Shown here piece by piece: positions 55,055 to 64,000 of a stretch of 64,000 bases of DNA. Numbering within the stretch: the first letter of the stretch is position 1; each line of letters starts with the position of its first letter. Made by a program: the position numbers and the translations under genes. Origin of the DNA: Pycnopodia helianthoides. Its lineage: Eukaryota > Echinodermata > Asteroidea > Forcipulatida > Asteriidae. The DNA lies in the NCBI GenBank assembly GCA_032158295.1, contig CM063248.1, positions 15,982,787 through 16,046,786 on the forward strand. The letters run 5' to 3'. The notes under the pieces are model-generated. The model ran no database searches. It saw only the letters and a list, made by a program, of their open reading frames with translations, and had not been told where the DNA came from.

Positions 55055-55451
55055 ATGCCCCAAATAGCTTTTTCTGTATCAGAACGCATAAACCTTTTAT
55101 TTTTATTTTTAAGAACTTATAAAATAGGGATGGATATCTGATATTTGGGGGAAGAGGATCAATATATCACGTCGTGGGTTCTCGGGAACAACCCATAAAA
55201 TCGTTTTTGAAGTGAACACAAACAAATAACAAACAGTTTCTGTGCATATTTCTATTTAGCTAATTCAAAATAAGAACCGAACAAGAAAATACAAAAACCA
55301 ACAGTACCGGTACGGAATTCAAGTCAAATGCCAACGCTGTCAACAAACCTATTGGATAAATTTCAAGTGTTTGTGTCTTAGACAGTTTGTTGCTTTCTCA
55401 TTGACGAAGTGGCTATCCATCATTGCGTATCCCTTTTTGGACTATCTCACC

Positions 55452-55730
55452 GACTATTGGCCGGTACTATGACTATTGGCCGGTACTATGACTATTGGCC
55501 GGTACTATGACTATTGGCCGGTACTATGACTATTGGCCGGTACTATGACTATTGGCCGGTACTATGACTATTGGCCGGTACTATGACTATTGGCCGGTAC
55601 TATGACTATTGGCCGGTACTATGACTATTGGCGGTACTATGACTATTGGCCGGTACTATGACTATTGGCCGGTGCTATGACTATTGGCCGGTACTATGAC
55701 TATTGGCCGGTACCATGACTATTGGCCGGT
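55452..55730. repeat. 19-bp minisatellite, 15 copies, overlapping GPCR stop codon
   Basis: The unit gactattggccggtactat is repeated 15 times (the last partial). Copy 10 lacks one C (ggcggt), copy 12 has gtgct and copy 14 has taccat. Copies are otherwise identical, which suggests recent expansion. On the GPCR strand each unit contains GGCCAATAG, so the array supplies Thr-Gly-Gln-stop to the receptor and otherwise lies in its probable 3' UTR. Each unit also holds a CCAAT pentamer. Confidence 0.97.
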
Positions 55731-56768
55731 ATAAGAAGCGTTTGGATCATCCAGTCTTTCGTGAATCTTGCCCCGCAGAATCAGCCGTACGGCTTGCCGA
55801 AGTCTTCTGTCTAACAAACTATATACAACAGGATTCATTCCAGAGTTTGCCATGGCAAGCCAGGTTGTAGTAGTGAAAAATGTGTCGGAGAAAACACACT
55901 GATTTTGAGTGAAAACGAGGCAAAGGATGCCGATAAAATGAGGCAACCAGCAGAACAAGAAGTTGGCGATGAGAATAAGCAGCATGAAGGCCGCCCTTGC
56001 GTCTCTCTTGAATTGGCGGGCCCGTCTTGCAGCGACAGATGCCTCAACGCCGGACCCAAATGTTTCCGTCGCACAGATCTTCCTCGATTGCCGCCTCGCA
56101 ACCTTTAAGATATTGTAGTAGCAATAACACATCACCGCCAGGGGTACAAAGAAACCCAATGCGAATATAGCGCAAGAAAAACTGGCACTGTAACCCCAGT
56201 CTACCGTACAGATATACTCGTTGGAGAAATATTTGTATCGAGACCAAAGTGTGGCAATTGGCAAGATGGCCATGGTTATCGGTTCGAGCCAAATCCATAG
56301 AAGAACAATCGAAATTCTTTGCGGGGACATAAGTTCCAGGTAGCGGAATGGGTGCACAATTGCAAAGTAGCGGTCTAGAGCTATACCAGCTAAGGTCAGC
56401 ATACTTGCAACGCAGAAGACAACATTTGAAGCGCCGTTAATGATACAGAAAACGTCACCGGCAATCCATCGCCCACTAATTGAGGAGATGAGTATGAACG
56501 GCATGCCCGTCAAACCAACAGCAAAATCTGCCAATGCCAAGTTAGCGATGAAAACTGTTGTTTTGCTCCTTAAAACACTAAAGTTTGCAAGTGCGAGCAG
56601 TACTAACGCATTACCGACAGTTGCGAAAGCCAAAATGAGAGCCATAATGGTGGACTGGATAACAACGTCAATTCCTGACGAGGGGTCAGTATCGTTAACA
56701 TTTAATGACCCGTCCATGCCGGAACTGAAAGACAAAATGTTTTCATTTGCGTGTGAATTTAGCTCCAT
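55719..56768 (-). CDS. Class A (rhodopsin-like) orphan GPCR, intronless
   Basis: 349 residues with seven membrane helices and class A marks in order: GNALV (TM1, about 52), NLALAD (TM2, about 76), Cys3.25 near 108, DRYFAIVHP (TM3 end, about 133), a TM4 Trp, the ECL2 Cys in EYICTV, Pro in TM5, FCWLP (TM6, about 276), NPVVY (TM7, about 316) and a basic helix 8. The N-terminus is short, with an NDT sequon and no signal peptide. Position 3.32 is Asn, not the Asp needed by biogenic amine receptors, so despite an aminergic look the ligand is unlikely to be a classical monoamine. SxLTLxxIAxDRY recalls GPR161-type orphans, weakly. The first ATG has T at -3; the ATG at codon 18 has a better context. 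The last codons and the stop are inside the minisatellite 55452-55730. Confidence 0.93.
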   Translation of the reverse strand: MELNSHANENILSFSSGMDGSLNVNDTDPSSGIDVVIQSTIMALILAFATVGNALVLLALANFSVLRSKTTVFIANLALADFAVGLTGMPFILISSISGRWIAGDVFCIINGASNVVFCVASMLTLAGIALDRYFAIVHPFRYLELMSPQRISIVLLWIWLEPITMAILPIATLWSRYKYFSNEYICTVDWGYSASFSCAIFALGFFVPLAVMCYCYYNILKVARRQSRKICATETFGSGVEASVAARRARQFKRDARAAFMLLILIANFLFCWLPHFIGILCLVFTQNQCVFSDTFFTTTTWLAMANSGMNPVVYSLLDRRLRQAVRLILRGKIHERLDDPNASYTGQ

Positions 56769-58154
56769 CGAAATCCTTTCACCTGCTGAACATCTCGGGG
56801 AGTTCCCGCATTTTTAGTCAGTGTGCTTCTTGAAGTTACAAAACCGTATATGGGAGGATGCTGGCACTACGACGCAAACTCCGTTCCGGTCAGTCGCGGT
56901 AGCTATACTGACGTCCCTGTCAATTATACATAATGGCGCTTCTCTGAATTTAATGAGACGATCGAGGTGCTTTTGGCCCAAACGACAATGACGTCTTGTT
57001 CAGGCGGCTGATTGATTCCTGCGGAGATTAACAATGCATGAGTGGATGGAACTGAAACTTTATTAAGCCAACTTGATTTCATTTCCAGTTCACAGGCAGT
57101 AAGGTTGATTGTGATTACTCTCCTTTGAACTTCGCAGTTGGAAGCTTCATTTATGCGAGGGTAAAGTGGCTATAATAAATACGGACGAGGCATGAGCGAA
57201 TGGAACTATATGCCCTGTGTTAGATTACTTTGAGCACTGTTCTAAGATGTATTTTGTTAATCGGACTTAATCTTGCATGCTTGAGATGGGTGAATACTGG
57301 GCCTATCGGATAACTAAACCATTTAAAAAATAATGTATAATGCTTATCTGTATAGGACTTTCTTTGTAATGTACCGGTACCGTTGGAAGGCTCAGTGTTA
57401 TTGTTTTCGTCTAATGACGCCATTTTCGCGAAAAATGGTAATTGAATGCGATGCTGTGCACTATAACAACTTACATTAACACTTAAAAACAGACACTTTC
57501 TTGTAAATATACACTGACAAGAGTGGAGATTACAACACAAGTATTTTGTGTGCAATGTCCCGTATATGAGACAGGCCTTCTTAAAGATGATCTAATTTAT
57601 AGGCCTACTCATCAGTTGAACACAGTAAAATATAGTAATATTCCGACACAATAAACTACCGGCAATGAAACAGACACAAGCATGATTAAAAACAAAACAT
57701 TTTCCCCCCTGATTTATTTGTTAGTTTACGTTGTTACTCTTTCTTCTTATTTTCATTTATTAATTGCACCTCTTCGAAACGGAAACACAGAAAAATGATT
57801 GGTGCAAAAATAAACAATGAACTTGAAAGGAATTATGCACTGCACAAGTAATTATAATGATTTATAACCAATCTTGTCAATATAGAGGAGTATCATAGCA
57901 TGCTCATTGATTTAACCTTGCAGTAATGCACATACCACAGTGCACTGGCACATATCAAGAAAAACATAACCATTTCAAAATGGTAGATCTCAACCCCGTG
58001 ATACTCCTTGATATCCTGCAGTGTACCAATACACACGTTTTAGGAGTGGTGTCAATCAACAGGGGTCGTCAATTTGGTCAGGAGGGGTGGTGGAAAAAAA
58101 TGTTTCCCCATAGCTCATGCACAAACTCCTATCTCTGCGGCACGTGCGCCACAG

Positions 58155-58225
58155 ATCACTACCACAGCTTAGTGGTAAGGCATGTTGTGTCTGACCGCTC
58201 TAGGTTCAATGGCCTTTTGTGAATG
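58155..58225 (+). mobile_element. Possible decayed tRNA-derived SINE head
   Basis: agcttagtggtaaggcatg resembles an A box and ggttcaatggcct a B box about 35 nt later. Too decayed for certainty. Confidence 0.35.
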
Positions 58226-59428
58226 AAGGTCTTGTGATCTTGTGCCAACAGCAGACTGGTTTAGCAGACATAAATCATTGAGATAAGGCAGAACAGACCC
58301 TCTTAACCTATCAAATGACCCTGCCATACCTCAATGACAGGATGACGTAATACCGTTGGCCCAAAAACAGGTGCATCGTTGCAGGGTTTTAACTAATGTA
58401 CTTGACTGGTCGACGGATTGCCTGTTTTCTTTGCTGATTTCTAAGAAAATTTTGAATTTTTGTTATTGTTAATTATCTGTCAATTGTCTTCTTACCAGGA
58501 ATCCAATCACATTGCAAGAAAAACAGTGGACATATACAGTTGGGAAACCAAACGCAGGGCATCGCAGACATTGTTTGGTGAGTTGTGACATTTCTCATTG
58601 TAAAACTATTGACAACATGTAAACTCTGGGTTTGGGAAAATATCTCCCCTCTTTTCTTAGACAATGCAGGGGATGGCACATTACGATCAACCCTCCCCAG
58701 AATTTCCCATGTCTCTCTATCTAAAATTGTGCTATGAAATTGTTTTGAATTGTGCAACCAGTCGGGGCGAAGTAGCCTACAAACAGGTAATTTATTTTAG
58801 TTAGTCTGTAATTTTAGTGGTATGTTTAGCTCAGTAAATCTGGGGTAATGGTACAATTTCTGCGACTTTGCCACCCTGTCGTGTCTGTGGCTTATGTGGC
58901 ATGTTTCACTGTTCAAAATCTGCTCGGGGCGCTTCGAAGCATTAGTGGAAATTGTGCGTGAAGGTTTTTCTTTTTTTACGAATAAAATCGTTGTGTAACC
59001 GCGGGCTGAGCGGAAGTGTTTGAGTCGAAAATACCGTTCACGACATTACACAGTCTAGGAATATAATGGCTAATGGAAACGCATTACTGCTTATAGGCAG
59101 TGCCACAACTCTTTGGTTTGGAAAATGAACCTTTACTCTAATCCTTCAATTTTCAACAAACATACCAGCCAACCAAGCTGTAAAAATATATCATTGAGTT
59201 ATTAAGTTGATGTTTTGATGGAAACATCTGCACACTCACAGTGACAGTTATGCCAGGGATATAAATTCGATTTTAGAAAACATTTTGGAAATCAAAATAT
59301 AAACGGGGGGGGGGTGTAAATAAAGAACTAAAAATCATTTAAATATAGAATTTGAAAATCAAATACAGCCTGCAACTACTTAAGCAGATTTAGACGGGTA
59401 TGTTCATCAATAGCCTACCCCTTACAAA

Positions 59429-59535
59429 AAACAAACAAACAAACAAACAAACAAACAAACAAACAAACAAACACCCCAACAAACAAACAAACAAACAAAC
59501 AAACAAACAAACAAAACAAACAAACAAACCCCCAA
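59429..59535. repeat. CAAA microsatellite, two blocks
   Basis: aaac tetramers interrupted by acaccccaac. A long reading frame on the minus strand (VCLF repeats) is only a product of the repeat. Confidence 0.95.
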
Positions 59536-61449
59536 AATAAGCAAACAAACACCCACCCCCTCCGAAAAACAACTTGTTATGTATGTCGAAAACAAACGAA
59601 TTGAGCGCATAAGTTCATAAACAGTTTTATCATAAATTGATTAGAAGTATCTTTCAAATTAAGATTACAAATAATTTTTCCAAAGTTATTTACCAACCAT
59701 GTATAAATCATTCCTTTGAGAAAAAAAGGGTTGAGGAATTGAGTTGAGGGTTAGAGTAAAAGAAGAATACCTTAAAACCGACCTGCTGCTATGTATACAG
59801 CCAAATTGCAATCGTTTTATTACCCTTTAATTTACCTGTCGACTTGACTTCAGCCTCGGTTTGCCAATTACCAATAAATTATATTCAAAGGAGACTTTCC
59901 TTTCGAACAAATTGGTCTGTAAATGGAATGTTTCTCTGTACAAAAACAAAATACTAAACTGTCGTCCATTAAAGGACAACAGCCATTCAAGGATACGACA
60001 GTCTTTATTGCCTCGGCGTGGAAAAATAAAATGGTGGGTGTCAAAACAACGTCCATTCCATTTGGCATACACCACCAAGTTCTTCCAATTAAATTTCTGC
60101 CTTAGCTTTTTCCCGATCAGACTTTGACTCACAATGTCAGGTTTCTTCAAGCCAAGTTCTACACAAAGTTGTCTTAATTTTCTTGTAAGTGCGTTGTTGT
60201 CTAAGAAAGCACTGCGTTGTTTTCGAAAAAGTACTGTCTGGTTATTTTTTTTTTATATTTTATAAATCGTCACCTTTGCACACAAATCATTATTTTCTTT
60301 GTACAAACACAACATTTTTTACTCAATTAAAAACACACAAAATGACCCTAGGAAACAACACATCCCAACAGTTTGGGTATAGAACGATTCTGAATTTCCG
60401 AAAACCAACCCGGTTTACGCCATATCTGTATTTTGTGAATCTTACATGACAAAATTTAATCAAAATTAAGTCTCTCTTTTAAAAAAAACAACAGCTACAT
60501 TTTTGTTTTATGTTTGTGAATTTTTTTCGCAATGGCAAATTGGAAACATTAGGGTGGGTCCAAACTCATGTAAACAGAAAAATATTATCCGATTGATAGT
60601 ATGCTAGCGCACTTTCTTAATGGAATTTTCCATATGGGAAAGACACAATTTTGACTCAAAGGACAATCTGTTTTGTTCCTAGTTTCCAAAAAATATATGA
60701 ACGCAGAATAACAGTCCTCCAAGATCTAGTTTCACCAAGGTTGTTTTGCCTCACAAAAAACAGTCATACTCGCCGTATATTGAAAATTACGTCTGCACCA
60801 CCTTCTTGAGACGGTCAAAAATGTCTACTTAATTAATTTTGAAAAAAAGGTAATCCAGATAAAAGCGTAGCACACAACGTTTCCGTTGTGAGGCACTCAA
60901 ACAAATAAATCCCCCTACGATTAGGCTTAATACAGTTTGCTACCTGCTGTGTGAAATCGGCCTCCAGCGTCACGTCGCTTCGTTCATCACTCCGTCTACG
61001 TCGTGTAGGCCCCTATTACAAGTTGATGAATCTCAACTAGATTTTGGCTCAGTCCCGTGTTCCCGTGCATTTGACAATTAGAACTTCTTGCCAGTTTTGT
61101 TTCAATTGTGCTTGAAAAATATTAATCGTATTGTGACTAGTGTACAGCTGTACATACTTCTTGCATTTGTGTTTGAAGTTCAATCGGTTGAGAGGTAAAA
61201 CAACATGTAAATGTTATAGATTTTAAAGGTGGGTTTCTTCTCCTCGGAGTCAAAGTCTTGAATCCAAAAAGTAAAGTCTTTGAATTCTACCTCCATGATT
61301 AAACCACGTCGGAGGCTGCGGTATTTCTGATACGATATCGCTATTACACTAGCAAGACATGCAACAATCCGTTGATTATAAATATTAGGGTACTCATTAT
61401 GACAACCTCGACCTCATAACCCTGTCACCCCCTCGAGTCCAGAACCCCC

Positions 61450-61506
61450 AAACAAACAAACAAACAAACAAACAAACAAACAAACAAACAAACAAACAAA
61501 CAAACA
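61450..61506. repeat. CAAA microsatellite
   Basis: About 14 caaa units, followed by acacccctacaaaaaacaaa. The minus-strand frame is a repeat product. Confidence 0.95.
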
Positions 61507-62097
61507 CCCCTACAAAAAACAAAAACAACAACAAACAAACAACCAAACGATTGACTCTTGAAAAATACGCTTTGTGTGCATTGCTCTCTCTGAACATTAT
61601 TTACAGTGTTTTTATTAAAATCTTATCACCGTCCCCTATTAAGGGACGGTGATTCATCATGGTGGCAAATGAATTCCCTTAATGGAAATCCAACCAATTG
61701 TGAGCCTAATGCTGTTGAAGATGAGCTATATATTAAATTCGTCACCCAAGCGTTGACACTTAATTAGCACCGTGGTGGAATATTATCTTATTACCTGCAA
61801 GGCTGTCTGAATGGAAGTACACTTTACATGTAAAACAGGAATTCATAAATTAGTTCAATCAAACGCTTTATTCTATTAGTTTGAGAGTTAAAAATGTGTA
61901 AACATTAGGGGGAAAAAAACTACGTTAACATTGCATTGTGGACATGCTCAGGTGAATAGGTATAATGTGTAGCAGTGTGAAACTTATAACAATTTAATAA
62001 TATTAATAACATTATAGTAACAACAAAAGGTAGAAAAACACTTTAAAGGGGCACTGTCGTCGTCGTGATCATAGTCTGCTTGTGGGGTCGACGTGGC

Positions 62098-62249
62098 TGG
62101 GGTCGATTTCACAAAGCACTAAGATTCATCTTAAGATGAGTTATCAGTATTACCATAGTGATTTGTATTGTGACATCACTCTTTGCTAAGCAACTGCGAT
62201 GGATTTGCAGTTACGATCAGTCTGAATTCTTTGTGAAATCGAGCCCTGG
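62098..62249. mobile_element. Short MITE, gatttcacaaagcactaag subfamily, nested
   Basis: Ends gatttcacaaag and ctttgtgaaatc, with an internal cttaagatgag / tgatgtcac core shared with the copy at 19930-20077, which lies in the opposite orientation. Related to the larger gggcccaatttcat family. Confidence 0.75.
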
Positions 62250-62260
62250 ACATGGAAACA

Positions 62261-62371
62261 TGAACTCTAACCCAGTTACGCGCGCGCGTTGACCGTCACA
62301 CATTACAAACAAAATGTTTAAAGGGCGCCCTCATTATTATCGCGCGCGAGTGCTAACTGGGTGAGAGTTCA
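62261..62371. mobile_element. Palindromic insert with CG-alternating arms
   Basis: tgaactctaacccagttacg (62261-62280) pairs with the inverted copy tgctaactgggtgagagttc (62351-62370). Each arm is followed inward by alternating CGCGCGCG runs (62279-62288 and 62341-62349), potential Z-DNA. Confidence 0.75.
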
Positions 62372-63914
62372 GAAATTAATGTCTGGCAACAGACTCGCTG
62401 CGGTCACGACGACAGTGCCGCTTTTAATGCTCTTCCCCTTGCATTTCGTTTCTGTTGATTTGATGAAATTTAAATGTATTTTCAACCCCCCAAAAAACCT
62501 CAAGTGTGCCATAAATTTCACATGAAAACCGTAAACGGTATGTAATAAAAGCAATGAAGAGAGAAGCAAAATGGAAGACAGTATAAATGCCTGAAATACA
62601 CTTTAACACAAATACTTCTCAACAAACAAAGGGATCACATATAAAATCAATTTAATTTTAAGTAATTACCCTGACTTGCTTACATTTTTAACAGGACTGC
62701 TTACTATTCATATTTTTTATAGAGTCATAAGACAAGCAAGAAATGAACATCACTTACATAATTAATATTTAAATTTTGCTTACATAATATTTAATTAATT
62801 AGTTACATTTCAATTAAATATAACCAATATTGGCTGTTTATGTTCAATATTTTTATGAATTATAGTTAATTTAGATTTCTAAATAATTTTGTTTACACTC
62901 ATGAAAATACAGGAACATAACAATATTGCATGTCTTTATTCAAAATGAATTCTCCCTTTGAAACACAAGATACTGTTTTTCCATGTAACACAATTTAGAC
63001 TACTCGGCTTTATTCCATTTGTGTTTACACAAGCTACTACATTTTCTTTTATTCAATTGAAAATTACAAGTATCAAGTGACTAGGTTTAAAAAAAGTTGT
63101 TGTTACAAACCAATTTCTGCATAGTTAGTCAACAAAAATTCAAAATAAAATCAGTGTAAATCAATATCAATACTTTTTTTAATAGACACAATAACCGAAA
63201 ACCACAAATTTTCAAAGCATTTATTTCTTTTCTGTGGGTCTCTCTTGTTTTTATTCTTTTCAATTTCCTTGAGGATTTCCAAAGTTCTTCGAAACAAATA
63301 ACTGTGAGGCATTTTTTTCTCATGTAATTGTCTCATTTACAACATGACATTATGAAAGTAATTGTCCAACTTTGGTCCTCTACTTACAGAAAAACATCTA
63401 GTTGGAATAGAAGCCAAATGAGCAGGCCAAGAAAGTTCTGTTTTTTTAAATTTTTTTTAGAGAGGACCAATTGGTTTAGGTGTTCTTCCCAATTTGTTGT
63501 GAAATGCATTCCCGATTATTGGTTTCACGTTTTTCTCATTAACTGTCATTATGTCACATGAACAAAAACTGAGATAAGGTAATTTGCACAAACTGATATA
63601 CAGCAAAACATGGTTTAAGTTTGAATGGAAAAACATTCATAAGTTCTTGCTTGATAGATTGCTTTGCTTAAGTCGAGTGGTGTCCTCCATACAGATTCTA
63701 ATAACAAAGAAAACTCAGTAAAATAGTGAGCATAAAAGTCAATAAAACTGGACAAAGTTTTCAAAATCTGGCTGCTGCTAATGCTTTGGCTGGATTCATT
63801 ATCAGTGGCTAGCCCACAACCCTGGTGATTTATCACCAGGCAGGGAAGATTGGGTCCTCACACTGTTACTGCAAAGTAACTCAATCCAGACACATTTGTC
63901 TAATGTATAAAATA

Positions 63915-64000
63915 ACAAGTAATAAACCACAAGCGAAACTGACTGGGTAAATTTTAATAAATTTCGGTTGAACAAAAAAAATTGACTAGAGCAGGATTAA
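63915..64000 (-). mobile_element. SINE fragment cut by window end
   Basis: caagtaataaaccacaagcg, actgactgggtaaatttta and ttgactagagcaggatta. Reads out of the window toward its tRNA head. Confidence 0.75.

Larger units (their letters stand above)
46023..55451. other. Intergenic stretch between lectin gene and GPCR
   Basis: AT-rich. Holds MITE copies (47823, 49151), the AT-rich repeat at 46900, the TTTG repeat at 51953, the atgtccgac blocks, a SINE tail and the LINE fragment. An AATAAA at about 46873 could end the lectin transcript. Open frames here are short and without recognisable domains. Confidence 0.6.
62042..62427. mobile_element. Nested inverted-repeat elements (outer unit)
   Basis: Outer ends tttaaaggggcactgtcgtc (62042-62061) and gacgacagtgccgcttttaa (62409-62428 region) are inverted. 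They enclose a 62098-62249 element of the family with ggctc/gatttcacaaag ends and a further palindrome at 62261-62371. Confidence 0.75.
56769..64000. other. Non-coding flank upstream of the GPCR
   Basis: Contains microsatellites, nested MITEs and SINE pieces. Open frames up to 111 codons exist (for example minus strand 57220-57555 and 59827-60150) but show no domain, signal peptide or splice context. The 62640-63350 part is very AT-rich with nothing recognised. Confidence 0.6.

Noticed and set aside
55905..56817. Frames on the plus strand opposite the GPCR
   Set aside because: Antisense shadows of a clear receptor coding sequence.
59390..59610. Small Cys/Phe/Val-rich proteins on the minus strand at 59.4 and 61.4 kb
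   Set aside because: They are translations of the CAAA/TTTG microsatellite.
59827..60150. 107-codon minus-strand frame as a gene
   Set aside because: No recognisable domain, overlapping frames on the plus strand of similar length, and no splice or start evidence.
1..64000. CRISPR arrays, operons or bacterial islands
   Set aside because: Intron-split animal genes throughout; the only regular direct array is the 19-bp minisatellite, which has no spacers.

Overview
The window looks like nuclear DNA of a deuterostome invertebrate, most likely an echinoderm and perhaps a sea star. Genes are split by many GT-AG introns. The non-coding DNA is AT-rich and packed with short inverted-repeat elements (MITE-like), tRNA-headed SINEs and CAAA/TTTG microsatellites. 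There are no operons, Shine-Dalgarno sites or CRISPR arrays. The species is an inference from gene content and repeat style, not something read directly.

Three genes are supported. (1) Positions 22 to about 29.2 kb (possibly 33.25 kb), + strand: the middle and 3' part of a TMEM131/TMEM131L homologue, in at least 24 exons. It has a lumenal PapD/Ig-like region, one transmembrane helix near 17.1 kb and a long Ser/Pro/Lys-rich cytoplasmic tail. The gene starts before the window. One exon (1764-1867) carries a one-base frame break, and one junction (23301 to 24056) has mismatched phases. (2) Positions 36606-46022, + strand: a complete single-pass receptor or adhesion protein assembled here from about 13-14 exons. 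It has a signal peptide, two C-type lectin domains, a Cys-rich EGF-like module, an Ig domain, a short stalk, a transmembrane helix and a short tail. Two competing 3' ends give two different cytoplasmic tails. (3) Positions 55719-56768, - strand: an intronless 349-residue class A GPCR. Its stop codon lies inside the first unit of a 19-bp minisatellite of 15 copies.

The rest is introns and intergenic DNA (33.3-36.6, 46.0-55.7 and 56.8-64.0 kb). In these I recognise at least ten repeat families with two or more copies inside the window, several hairpin elements, a truncated LINE 3' end, a probable hAT-type insertion inside TMEM131, a nested stack of three inverted-repeat elements at 62.0-62.4 kb and a tandem duplication at 11.2-11.9 kb.

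The three genes show no sign of working in one pathway. TMEM131 acts in the early secretory pathway (collagen cargo, in animals studied), the lectin/Ig protein belongs at the cell surface, and the GPCR is an orphan. Exon limits were set by hand from splice consensus plus phase continuity and were not checked against transcripts.
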